A stretch of DNA of 64,000 nucleotides from Bowdeniella nasicola (lineage in GTDB: Bacteria; Actinomycetota; Actinomycetes; Actinomycetales; Actinomycetaceae). The notes beneath the pieces are model-generated. The model was not told the origin of the DNA, did not search any database, and was given only the letters and a program-made list of their open reading frames with translations. Position numbers and translations under genes: made by a program. Each line of letters starts with the position of its first letter. The stretch's first letter is position 1. The stretch lies in assembly GCF_900107735.1 (NCBI RefSeq), contig NZ_FNQV01000006.1, forward strand, positions 1 to 64,000. Direction: 5' to 3'. Below, in pieces: positions 44,326 to 52,886 of the stretch.

Positions 44326-45612
44326 ATGTCGCATTCGGAGCTCATCGCCCAGTTCACCACCGAGACCGGTGAACTGGACCTTCGCGCGCTTGACGCCATC
44401 GATGCCCTCCTGCGCGCCGGCCAGGAAAGCGGCTGGTCGCGGCGCACCCCGCAGGAGCACCTGCACGCCGTCCGCCTCCTCGGGCGCATCTCCCGCCGCG
44501 CCGACGCCTCCGGCACCACCTGTATCGCCGACGCAAACGCCACCAAAGCAGCCAAGATCGAACGCACATACCTCTCTGGCATCATCCAAGCTGAAACCAA
44601 CGAGACCTCCCGCGCCGCCTCCAACGCGGTCCTGTCCGCAATCGACGCCGCCCGCTACCCCACCTTCCTCGCCGCCTACGCCAACGGCCAACTCTCGCGC
44701 CGCCACGTCACCCGCGCCGCCCGCACATTAAACCGCTGCGAGCGCTTCTTCGATCCCGAGGTCTTCGACGAGCTCACCGCCTCACTGCTGGAACGCGCCG
44801 TCACCGTCGATCCCGACTCCTTCGTCAAGGATTGCGAGAACCTCCTGCGCGATGTGGACGAAAAGTCCGGCAAAGCCCAAGACGAACTCGCCAAACTCAA
44901 AATCGAGCAGTCCCGCGCCGACCGCGGCATCGTCTTCCTGCCACGCGATCGAAACCACCCCGAGTTCGGCACGGACGTGCGCATGCACCTCACCCAAGCC
45001 GACTGCGACGTCCTCCTGCCCGTCCTGGACCGCATCTCCCAGGGCATCCGCTACCGCCGCCGCGCCGCCAAGCAACCGGGCCTGAGCACCCGCGAACGCT
45101 ACGCCGCCGCGCTCGTCGAGGTCGCCCACCGCTTCACGCGCCCCACCTCCGGCAGCTGGTACCACCGCGGCGAGGACCTCTTCACACAGTTCGACGACAC
45201 CCTCGCCGACGCCAACCCCGCCAGCCCAGACGGTTACCCGCCCTTTGACCCCGACGGGCTACCGCCACTCGACGACGAACCAAACTTTCCGGATGACCTC
45301 ACTGGCCGCATCGCCTATCAGCCTTCCGACGAGCGCGACGGCATCACGCCCTCGCGAGCCCGCGCTCTCCAAAAGTTCATCCAGGCCCCACGAAGCGCCA
45401 CATTCCCTCTGTGCCGCAGCGCCTACGCGCCGCGAAACGAGGACGATGACGACGCGGCGATCACGCCAACGCGGCGCTCGCGACACACGAGCCTTCAACG
45501 CAGCCGCGAACCGCAACCAACCGATCAAGCTAGGCCGCCGCCGGCACCGCCAGCTACCCCACTGCAGGACACCTGCGAAACGATCCGCAGGAAACCACCC
45601 CAAACTGCCTGA
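44326..45612 (+). CDS. DUF222 (13E12-like) protein lacking an HNH end
   Basis: 428 residues. Residues 1-280 match the DUF222 region of actinobacterial 13E12-repeat HNH proteins (RHVTRAARTLNRC, DPDSFVKDCENLLRDVDE, GTDVRMHLTQADCDVLLPVL, STRERYAAALVEVA). Family members normally continue into an HNH nuclease with CxxPGC and HHI-x-HW motifs; here none appears, and the C-terminus is a low-complexity Asp-rich then Arg/Pro/Gln-rich stretch. The HNH may have been lost by frameshift or recombination and the tail be junk. No HNH remnant was seen in the other frames up to 45768. Confidence 0.75.
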   Translation: MSHSELIAQFTTETGELDLRALDAIDALLRAGQESGWSRRTPQEHLHAVRLLGRISRRADASGTTCIADANATKAAKIERTYLSGIIQAETNETSRAASNAVLSAIDAARYPTFLAAYANGQLSRRHVTRAARTLNRCERFFDPEVFDELTASLLERAVTVDPDSFVKDCENLLRDVDEKSGKAQDELAKLKIEQSRADRGIVFLPRDRNHPEFGTDVRMHLTQADCDVLLPVLDRISQGIRYRRRAAKQPGLSTRERYAAALVEVAHRFTRPTSGSWYHRGEDLFTQFDDTLADANPASPDGYPPFDPDGLPPLDDEPNFPDDLTGRIAYQPSDERDGITPSRARALQKFIQAPRSATFPLCRSAYAPRNEDDDDAAITPTRRSRHTSLQRSREPQPTDQARPPPAPPATPLQDTCETIRRKPPQTA

Positions 45613-45682
45613 CGCAATGTCGCCGGCCAGCAGCCGGCACCCCTGAGCGAAGGACCGCCCACTCATAACTGAAAAGCGCGCA

Positions 45683-45723
45683 CGCCACATCCCCCGCTCC
45701 AGCGGAAAAGCACAGATGTGGCG
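45683..45723. terminator. Stem-loop between convergent DUF222 and DAHP synthase genes
   Basis: CGCCACATC (45683-45691) pairs perfectly with GATGTGGCG (45715-45723), with an inner CCGCT/AGCGG hairpin. Located between the two convergent stop codons, so it could end both transcripts. No T-run. Confidence 0.55.
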
Positions 45724-45768
45724 GGCTCAGCCATGCCCACGGGCACGCCTAAGCGCGCCACGCACGGC

Positions 45769-47118
45769 CTAGGTGTGCAGCATCTCCGCCACCGCAAACG
45801 CCATCTCGAGCGACTGCTGGTGATTGAGCCGCGGATCAACGAGCGTCTCGTAGCGCCGAGCCAACCCGACGTCGTCAATCTCCTCCGAGCCACCAAGGCA
45901 TTCGGTCACGTCATCGCCGGTGAGCTCGATGTGCAACCCGCCCGGCACGGTCCCGGCCTCATCGTGCGCGTCAAAGAAGCCCCGCACCTCGTCGAGAATG
46001 TCCGAGAACCGCCGCGTCTTGTAACCAGAGCCCGACGTAATGGTGTTGCCGTGCATCGGATCGCACATCCACGTCACGGGCGCCGCATTCTTCGTCACCT
46101 CAGCGAGCAACGGCGGCAGGAACTCCCGAATCTTGGAAGCCCCCACCCGCGTAATGAACGTCAACCGCCCGGGCTCGCCGTCCGGGTTGAGCTTTTCCGC
46201 CAACCGCAATGCGTCATCGACGCTCGTCGACGGCCCCAGCTTGACCCCGATCGGATTGCGTACCCGTGACAGCAGATCAACGTGCGCCCCATCGAGCTGC
46301 CGGGTGCGCTCCCCGATCCACAGGAAGTGCGCCGAGCAGTTGTACGGCTGGCCGGTACGCGAATCGATGCGCGTGAGCGCCCGCTCATAGTCAAGCAGCA
46401 GCGCCTCATGCGAGGAGTAGAAGTCAACGGTCTTCAGCGCCTCGAAATCCACGCCCGCGGCCGACATGAAGCGAATCGCCCCGTCGATCTCCTGCGCGAT
46501 CGTCTCGTAGCGCTTGTAGGCGGGATTCGACATGAACCCCTTATTCCACTCGTGCACCCGCCGCAGGTCAGCGAACCCGCCCATGGTGAACGCGCGAATA
46601 AGGTTCAAGGTCGCCGCCGACGAATGGTAGGCCTGCAGCAAGCGCCACGGATCGGGCGTGCGCGCCTCCGGCGTGAACGCGTGCGCGTTGACGGCCTCCC
46701 CCCGGAACGTCGGCAGCTCGACGCCATCGCGCACCTCGGTGTCCGAGGACCGCGGCTTGGCGTACTGCCCGGCCATCCGGCCCATCTTGACGATCGGCAG
46801 CGCCGCACCATAGGTCAGCACGACGGCCATCTGCAGGATCGTCATAATCTTGGAGCGGATCCGATCCGCGGTCGCATCCGCAAACGTCTCGGCGCAATCC
46901 CCGCCCTGCAAGACGAAGGCCTCACCACGCGAGGCGGCAGCCATCCGCGCCCGCAGCGCGTCAGCTTCGCCCGCAAATACGAGCGGCGGCGTCACCGCCA
47001 ATTCCGCCAGGACATGATCGAGCACGTCCTTATCGGGCCACGACGGCTGCTGCGGCGCCGGCAACTGCCGCCAAAAATCGAGACCCTCAATAACGGACTG
47101 CGGACTCTGCTCGTTCAC
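45769..47118 (-). CDS. Class II DAHP synthase (3-deoxy-7-phosphoheptulonate synthase)
   Basis: About 449 residues. This is the plant-like class II enzyme, first step of the shikimate pathway from PEP and erythrose-4-phosphate. Motifs: FVLQGGDCAETFAD near the start, VKMGRMAGQYAKPRS, LLDYERALTR, HFLWIGERTRQLDGAH, GVKLGPSTS, and WMCDPMHGNTI with the metal-binding Glu in GGLHIELTGDDVTECLGG. A GTG at 47118 is chosen because AAAGGTGAG precedes it; the ATG at 47133 is in frame and possible. It is convergent with the DUF222 gene. Confidence 0.93.
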   Translation of the reverse strand: MNEQSPQSVIEGLDFWRQLPAPQQPSWPDKDVLDHVLAELAVTPPLVFAGEADALRARMAAASRGEAFVLQGGDCAETFADATADRIRSKIMTILQMAVVLTYGAALPIVKMGRMAGQYAKPRSSDTEVRDGVELPTFRGEAVNAHAFTPEARTPDPWRLLQAYHSSAATLNLIRAFTMGGFADLRRVHEWNKGFMSNPAYKRYETIAQEIDGAIRFMSAAGVDFEALKTVDFYSSHEALLLDYERALTRIDSRTGQPYNCSAHFLWIGERTRQLDGAHVDLLSRVRNPIGVKLGPSTSVDDALRLAEKLNPDGEPGRLTFITRVGASKIREFLPPLLAEVTKNAAPVTWMCDPMHGNTITSGSGYKTRRFSDILDEVRGFFDAHDEAGTVPGGLHIELTGDDVTECLGGSEEIDDVGLARRYETLVDPRLNHQQSLEMAFAVAEMLHT

Positions 47119-47300
47119 CTGCTCACCTTTCATCGCCCACGCGCCTTGCGCGCGCGGTAACGCGCGGAAACCCGCCGCGTCGGCCTAACAACACGTATGC
47201 GCGGGCCTGCGCCCGCGCTGCGTTAAGTATGACCCATCGCTCGACGCCTGTGGCAAACGCCGCCACCAGATGGACCACCTGCCCACCGCAGATACGAGAA

Positions 47301-47320
47301 AACCCGCCAAACGGCGGGCT
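47301..47320 (-). terminator. Terminator of tRNA-Thr
   Basis: On the minus strand AAGCCCGCC-GTTT-GGCGGGTT, 12 bases after the tRNA end and followed by TTCTCG. A 9-bp perfect stem with a four-base loop. Confidence 0.75.
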
Positions 47321-47331
47321 TTCCCAAAATG

Positions 47332-47404
47332 AGCCGACTAGGAGGCTCGAACTCCTGACCTGCTGTTTACAAGACAGCTGCTCTACCAACTGAGCTAAGT
47401 CGGC
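47332..47404 (-). tRNA. tRNA-Thr (anticodon TGT)
   Basis: 73 bases. Acceptor GCCGACT pairs with AGTCGGC; D-arm AGCTCAGTTGGTAGAGC; anticodon stem GCTGT/ACAGC around CTTGTAA, giving TGT, which reads ACA; T-arm AGTTCGAGCC. The discriminator is T and CCA is not encoded. A hairpin terminator follows. Confidence 0.96.
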
Positions 47405-47462
47405 GGCTCGGGCGAACCCGAGCTTCCGGCCACTTAAGGGCCGGAAAAATGGTAGCAGATCC

Positions 47463-48335
47463 CTACTTGGTGATCTCCAGAATGTGATCGCGAAGCTCGG
47501 AGCCATCGGCGTCCGCACCCCAATTCTCGCTCTTGACTTCCGCGCCGTTGACGAGCAGCGACGGCGTCCCACGTAGGCCAGCCTTGCCCATCGCCTCGGT
47601 CGCAGCCTTGGCAACGCGCGGCACCGAGCCATTGGCGATCGCATCGACGATGTCTTGCTTGACGCCCGCCTCACTCGCGGCCTTCGCCAGATCAGCCGTC
47701 ACCGGCATGGCTGCCTGGTTGCCGGAGGTCTGGTAGTTGTGCCACAGCTCGAAGAACTTCGTCGCGGCCGCACTCGCCTTGTCCGGATCACCCTTGGCAA
47801 TCGCATAATAGGCGTCGGCCGCGCGCGACGGGAACGCGTTAAAGACCCCGGAGCCGTCAAGGATCGCGACGGGATGCTGCACGAAGGTAATCTCGCCGTT
47901 CTTCGCCATCTCCATAAGCTTCGGCACCCGCGTCTGCTCGAAGGTGAAGCAGTGCGGGCAGGTGAAGTCGGCATACAGTTCGACGACGGGCGCCCCCTCA
48001 TTGACCCCACCAGGCTTCAGGTCGGAGCCGAAGGAGATCGATCCCGCGTCTGCGGCATGTCCGCCCGTGGCAGCGGAATGATTCTCCGAGGTCTGCTCGC
48101 CCGTGAGCTCGACGGTCTCTTGGCCAGCGGTCGGCTCGCTCGGCTCGTCCTTCGCGTTCGCCAGCACGAACCACACCACACCGGCGACGACGAGAATGAG
48201 GCCAACGATGCCCGCGATCGTAATCGTTCGGGTGCGCTTGGCCCGTGCTTCCTGTTCGGCGCGCAGCCGAGCAGCTTCAGCGCGGGCGGCCTCGCGCCGC
48301 TGGGCCTTCGTCGGGCGGGGATCACCGTGAGCCAT
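47463..48335 (-). CDS. Membrane-anchored DsbA-like thioredoxin oxidoreductase
   Basis: 290 residues. A charged cytoplasmic head rich in Ala/Arg/Glu, a TM helix (about 37-59, ITIAGIVGLILVVAGVVWFVL), a linker, then a DsbA-type thioredoxin fold with active site CPHC in YADFTCPHCFTF and the cis-Pro loop GLRGTPSLLVNG. Such proteins oxidise cysteines of exported proteins, or act as partner of VKOR/DsbB. The kinase gene ends 15 bases upstream, so the two may be cotranscribed. Confidence 0.9.
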   Translation of the reverse strand: MAHGDPRPTKAQRREAARAEAARLRAEQEARAKRTRTITIAGIVGLILVVAGVVWFVLANAKDEPSEPTAGQETVELTGEQTSENHSAATGGHAADAGSISFGSDLKPGGVNEGAPVVELYADFTCPHCFTFEQTRVPKLMEMAKNGEITFVQHPVAILDGSGVFNAFPSRAADAYYAIAKGDPDKASAAATKFFELWHNYQTSGNQAAMPVTADLAKAASEAGVKQDIVDAIANGSVPRVAKAATEAMGKAGLRGTPSLLVNGAEVKSENWGADADGSELRDHILEITK

Positions 48336-48350
48336 AGGTCTCCTTAAGCC

Positions 48351-50363
48351 TTATCCAAACAACCGTTGTTGTAACCAAGAGTCAATACTACTCAGCGGAG
48401 CCCAGTTCGCGGTGGCGGGAGTGCCCAGCGTCACCATGAGAAGTATGCCCGCGAGTCCAATGAGCGCGAGCGCCAGCAGCGCCCGCCAATAAAAACCAGG
48501 GAACGCCAGCGAGATGGCGCGCCGCGTAGCTTCCCGCCCGGCAGCGTAGCTCGGCTGCCACCACAGTGCGGTCATGACGACGGCCATCGAGATCGCTGAG
48601 GCGACGGGATCCGTGCCCGCGCTCGCCCAGCCGGAGCCCACATCGGCAATGGAACTCGTGCCAAGCAGGTAGGCGATGGAAAGGATGATGACGGCGATGA
48701 CGACGTGCCAGAGCGCCGCGAAGGCATGCGCCACCGTATGCCACAGAGCCCGGCCCGCGATCATCACGCCATCGGATGCCCGCCGGCCATAGCGCCACAC
48801 CGAGTACGCGTGCGCGCGCATGCCCTGCCCAACGATCCCGGTGATGAACATCCAGATAAGGACCCCGACGAGAACCCAACCGGGCCACCGCAATGACAGG
48901 CCCGAAAGCCCAATGAGCGCCGCGATGCTCGTCCAGGGGTGCGGCGCCGACAGCGGCCGCGGCCCCATCGGTAGCTGGCCGTCTACCGCAGCCGGCCCGG
49001 GAGGCCCAACCTCGGCAGGTCCCAAGGAATCAAGTTCGCCGCCGTATCCGGGCGCCGCCGGATAGGCGCGCGTCGCATCGCGCCCGCCACCGGCCGGCAG
49101 CACCTGCGTAGCCGGCTCACTATTCGCCGCAAAAATGGACTCCCGCTGTGGGCCCGCACCACCCCGTTCGCCGACGGCGCCATAACCCTCATGGACGCCC
49201 AGCTGCTCCGTCGCCCCGCCCGCGACGCCTGACCCACCAAATCCGTCTGCCCTGCCAGCCTCACCACTGTCGCGGTCGCTACCCAACGCGGGCACCTGCT
49301 GCGTCACTGCATCCGCCGCGCCCGTCATCGGCGACGGGCCACCTAGCCCGCCCGGGCTCGCCCCGACACTCGGTGGCGGCGGCGGAATAATGCCCGCACC
49401 CGCCGCAGTGCCCGCGGCCCCCGCAGCACTCGCCGCCCCGGCAGCACCCGCGGCGCCGGGTGCAAACCGCGGATCGGCACCGTTATCGCCCGCAGCCAGC
49501 TGCTCGCGCGCGGCGGCAAGATGTTCGGTCACGAGCACCTGCCGCGTATTCTCGGCCTCGGCGATACTGCCATCGTCCCCGGCCTCAGCGGCGGCATAAA
49601 TCGTCGCGAGCACGGTCGCGGGCGAGGGCCGGTCGAGCGGACTCACCGCGAGCGCCCGCCGCAGCACATCGGCAACGGCCTCCGGCAACCCGGCCGTATC
49701 AACCTCCTCCGAATGCACCCGCGCAATGATCCCGGGCGTCGGCCCAGAGCCGTACGGCGCCCGCCCAGTCCCGGCGAAACACAGCACGGCCGCCCAACTC
49801 CACCAATCCCCCGCGGGCGAGGGATCCTTGCCGAGCAGCGCCTCCGGATCCAAGTACCCGGCCGTGCCGGTCACGAGCCCCGTCGCCGTAAACCGCGCAT
49901 CATCCGCCACCTGCGCGATCCCAAAATCGATCAAGACCGGACCGGTCGAATCCATCATGACGTTCGACGGTTTCAAGTCCCGATGCACGACGCCGGCCGC
50001 GTGAATCTGCTCCAACGCGCGCTTAAGTCCCGACGCGAGCCCCGCGAGCTCGTCCATCGTGAAGGCCCCCCAGTTTTCGACGTCATCCTGCAGCGTCGGG
50101 CCGTCGATGAGTTCGGTAACGACGAAGGCCTCCGTATCGTCGACCTCCGCGTCGAGCACCCGCGCCACGCCCGCACCGCGCACCCGGTGCAGCGTCGCCA
50201 CCTCGCGCGCCAGCCGCGCCCGCGCCTTGGGATCGGCGGAAATCGCCGGATGGAGGATCTTCACCGCGACGTTGCGTCCATCGGCATCGAGCGCACGATA
50301 GACCCGGCCCATGCCACCGGAGCCGATTTGCTCGCCCAGGTAGTACCCGCCGAATTCCTCCAT
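48351..50363 (-). CDS. Membrane Ser/Thr protein kinase (PknA/PknB-like catalytic domain)
   Basis: 670 residues. Kinase domain 1-265: P-loop EQIGSGGMGRVYRA, VAVKIL (ATP lysine), HRDLKPSNVM, IDFGIAQ and GTAGYLDPEAL, all intact. Then about 200 residues of Ala/Gly/Pro-rich linker and a C-terminal membrane region with 3-4 hydrophobic segments (about 490-650), with no PASTA domain. That topology differs from PknB; it looks more like kinases with polytopic membrane anchors. It is divergent from otsA across 119 bases and upstream of the DsbA-like gene. Confidence 0.9.
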   Translation of the reverse strand: MEEFGGYYLGEQIGSGGMGRVYRALDADGRNVAVKILHPAISADPKARARLAREVATLHRVRGAGVARVLDAEVDDTEAFVVTELIDGPTLQDDVENWGAFTMDELAGLASGLKRALEQIHAAGVVHRDLKPSNVMMDSTGPVLIDFGIAQVADDARFTATGLVTGTAGYLDPEALLGKDPSPAGDWWSWAAVLCFAGTGRAPYGSGPTPGIIARVHSEEVDTAGLPEAVADVLRRALAVSPLDRPSPATVLATIYAAAEAGDDGSIAEAENTRQVLVTEHLAAAREQLAAGDNGADPRFAPGAAGAAGAASAAGAAGTAAGAGIIPPPPPSVGASPGGLGGPSPMTGAADAVTQQVPALGSDRDSGEAGRADGFGGSGVAGGATEQLGVHEGYGAVGERGGAGPQRESIFAANSEPATQVLPAGGGRDATRAYPAAPGYGGELDSLGPAEVGPPGPAAVDGQLPMGPRPLSAPHPWTSIAALIGLSGLSLRWPGWVLVGVLIWMFITGIVGQGMRAHAYSVWRYGRRASDGVMIAGRALWHTVAHAFAALWHVVIAVIILSIAYLLGTSSIADVGSGWASAGTDPVASAISMAVVMTALWWQPSYAAGREATRRAISLAFPGFYWRALLALALIGLAGILLMVTLGTPATANWAPLSSIDSWLQQRLFG

Positions 50364-50482
50364 GCCCCTAGTATCCCTGCCGAGCCCGGCTCCGGGCCAC
50401 CTTCCGCCCCCGCAGGCGGCTGGCCAAAGCGCCGCGCCGAGCCAGATTCGCTAGGCTTGAAGGGACCCGAGGAGGGGATGAA

Positions 50483-51907
50483 ATGCCTGGCAAGGCAGAT
50501 GTCGTCGTCGTTGCAAATCGTTTACCGGTCGATATTTCCGTCGACGCCAAGGGCAAACTCAGCTGGGACCGCGCACCCGGTGGCCTCGTGACCGCCCTGG
50601 CTCCCGTCATGCGCGCGCGCAAGGGCGCGTGGGTGGGCTGGTCCGGCAAACCCGATCTCGACGTGGACGCGTTCGATGCCGACGGCATGCACCTCGTGCC
50701 GGTCGAGCTCTCGGCCACCGAGGTTGAGGACTACTACGAAGGCTTTTCCAACGGCACGCTGTGGCCGCTCTACCACGACGTCATCGTCAATCCCGAGTTT
50801 CACCGCGCGTGGTGGAATGCCTACGACGCGGTCAATCGGCGTTTCGCCGAGGCCGCCGCGAACGCCGCCGCCAAGGGCGCAACGGTGTGGGTGCATGACT
50901 ACCAGCTGCAGCTCGTGCCCGCGCTGCTGCGCAAGCTTCGGCCCGACGTGACGATCGGCTGGTTCAACCACATCCCGTTCCCGCCCGTGGAGATTTTCTC
51001 CCAGCTGCCGTGGCGCGAGCGGGTGCTGGACGGCCTGCTCGGCGCGGACCTCCTGGGCTTCCAGCGTTCCTGGGATGCGGAGAACTTCTTGCGCTCGGTA
51101 CGCCGCCTGACGAGCGAGAAGGTGCGCGGCTCGCGCGTGACCGTCGAGGCCCGCTCCAAGCTGCCCGCGCGCGAGACGAAGGTCGGCGTCTACCCGATTT
51201 CGATCGACACGCAAAGCTTTCAGGAGCTCGCCGCCTCCGAGGAGGTGGGCAAGCGCGCGCTCGAAATCCGCGCCGAACTCGGAAATCCCGACGTGCTGCT
51301 GCTGGGCGTTGACCGCCTCGATTACACCAAGGGCATCCGCCACCGCCTGAAGATCTTCGGCGAGCTGCTGCGCGACGGTCTGGTCAAGGCTCCCGAGGTG
51401 TGCATGGTCCAGGTCGCCTCCCCCTCGCGCGAGCGCGTCGAACAATATAAGACGCTGCGCGACGAAGTCGAGGTGACCGTCGGGCGCATCAACGGCGATT
51501 ACTCGGCCCTTGGGCGCGCGCCCGTGCACTACCTGCACCAGACGTTCCCGATGGAGGAGATGGCCGCGCTCTACCGCGCCGCCGACGTCATGCTCGTGAC
51601 CTCGCTGCGCGACGGTATGAACCTCGTCGCCAAGGAATTCGTGGCCGCGCAGGTGGATCTCGATGGCGTGCTCGTGCTCTCGGAGTTCACGGGGGCCGCC
51701 GACGATCTGCCACAGGCGCTCGTCATGAACCCGCACGATATTGAGGGCGCCAAGCGCGTCGTCATGCGGGCGATCGAGATGCCGAAGGCGGAAAAGCGCC
51801 GCCGGATGCGGGCGCTGCGCCGCCGGGTGGCACGCGATGACGTCGCCGCCTGGGCGGACCGGTTCTTTGACGATCTCGCCGCGGCGAAGAAGGAGCACCG
51901 TGACTGA
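50483..51907 (+). CDS. otsA: Trehalose-6-phosphate synthase
   Basis: 474 residues, GT20 family, joining UDP- or ADP-glucose and glucose-6-phosphate. Conserved stretches are VVVVANRLPVDI, WVGWSG, WPLYHDV, VWVHDYQLQLVPALLR, WFNHIPFPPVEIFSQLPWR, GVDRLDYTKGI, and SLRDGMNLVAKEF. GAGGGGATGAA surrounds the start. It overlaps otsB by 8 bases. Trehalose serves as compatible solute and, in some actinobacteria, wall-lipid precursor. Confidence 0.95.
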   Translation: MPGKADVVVVANRLPVDISVDAKGKLSWDRAPGGLVTALAPVMRARKGAWVGWSGKPDLDVDAFDADGMHLVPVELSATEVEDYYEGFSNGTLWPLYHDVIVNPEFHRAWWNAYDAVNRRFAEAAANAAAKGATVWVHDYQLQLVPALLRKLRPDVTIGWFNHIPFPPVEIFSQLPWRERVLDGLLGADLLGFQRSWDAENFLRSVRRLTSEKVRGSRVTVEARSKLPARETKVGVYPISIDTQSFQELAASEEVGKRALEIRAELGNPDVLLLGVDRLDYTKGIRHRLKIFGELLRDGLVKAPEVCMVQVASPSRERVEQYKTLRDEVEVTVGRINGDYSALGRAPVHYLHQTFPMEEMAALYRAADVMLVTSLRDGMNLVAKEFVAAQVDLDGVLVLSEFTGAADDLPQALVMNPHDIEGAKRVVMRAIEMPKAEKRRRMRALRRRVARDDVAAWADRFFDDLAAAKKEHRD

Positions 51908-52733
51908 GCCCGGAACCTCCCCGGAAGCAGCCGAACTACCCGCGGACCTGACCGCCGCCCTCGCGCGCGCGGCGCGCGCCAGCCGCCTTCTCCTCGCGCT
52001 CGATTTCGACGGTTCGCTCGCGCCGCTCGTGCCTGTGCCCGAGGACGCGCGCATGCTGCCCGCGGCCGTGCCGCTGCTGGCCCGCCTCGCCGCCAAGCCC
52101 TCGATCGACCTCGTCTTAGTCTCCGGCCGCGCCGGCGATTCCCTCGCGCACTGCGCCGAGGCCCCTGACGGCACCCGCGTCGTCGGATCGCACGGCGCCC
52201 AATGGGGCGCCATTCGCGTCAGCCCCTCCGGCGAGCGCAGTTTCGAGGCCGCAGCCCTGGAGCTAACCGACGAGGAAGCGGACCTGCTAGAGCGCGTCAC
52301 GTCAGCGGCAGAGGAGATCGTCGCCCGCCACCCGGGCGCGAGCGTGGAATACAAACCCGCCGCCACCGTCGTCCACACCCGCCGGGCCACCCCCGAGGTC
52401 GCCGCCGCCGCCGAAGCCGCCACCCTCGCGGGCCCCGGTCAGTTCGCGGGCGTCAACGTACTAGCCGGCAAGGCCGTCATCGAGCTCTCCGTCCTGCACA
52501 CCACCAAGGGCGAGGCCCTCACGCGCCTGATCGAGACAACGGGCGCGACGCACGCGATCTACGCGGGCGACGACGTCACCGACGAATTCGCCTTCCAAGC
52601 CCTCGCCAGCGCCCCGATCAAGGCGACGACGATCAAGGTCGGCGACGGTGAGACCTCTGCCACCTTCCGCGTCGCAGATCCGCACGCTCTCGTCGCTGCC
52701 CTCGCCATCCTTGCCGAAGCGGACATTTCGTAG
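51900..52733 (+). CDS. otsB: Trehalose-6-phosphate phosphatase
   Basis: 277 residues, HAD superfamily. The nucleophile Asp lies in ALDFDGSLAPLV (DxDGS/T), VLVSGRAGDSL is motif II, and IYAGDDVTDEFAF is motif IV. It completes trehalose synthesis. The GTG at 51900 has AAGGAG five bases before it and overlaps the end of otsA by 8 bases; the longer frame is an otsA shadow. Confidence 0.93.
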   Translation: MTEPGTSPEAAELPADLTAALARAARASRLLLALDFDGSLAPLVPVPEDARMLPAAVPLLARLAAKPSIDLVLVSGRAGDSLAHCAEAPDGTRVVGSHGAQWGAIRVSPSGERSFEAAALELTDEEADLLERVTSAAEEIVARHPGASVEYKPAATVVHTRRATPEVAAAAEAATLAGPGQFAGVNVLAGKAVIELSVLHTTKGEALTRLIETTGATHAIYAGDDVTDEFAFQALASAPIKATTIKVGDGETSATFRVADPHALVAALAILAEADIS

Positions 52734-52886
52734 GGGACTTTTGTTGCCTTTTGTGAGACACTGTTACCGGTCGAACGCCTGAACAACAACGTCCAGGGGC
52801 GACTGTGTCAGAGCGGACACGAGCTGACACCTTTCACAACGGATCGTCCGGCACGTACCTGCCGGTGAAGGGATGTACTTTCAATC

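Noticed and set aside
45259-45690. 143-residue minus-strand frame opposite the DUF222 tail
   Set aside because: No motif, Arg/Ser-rich, and no ribosome site; considered because the DUF222 tail itself is odd, but not supported.
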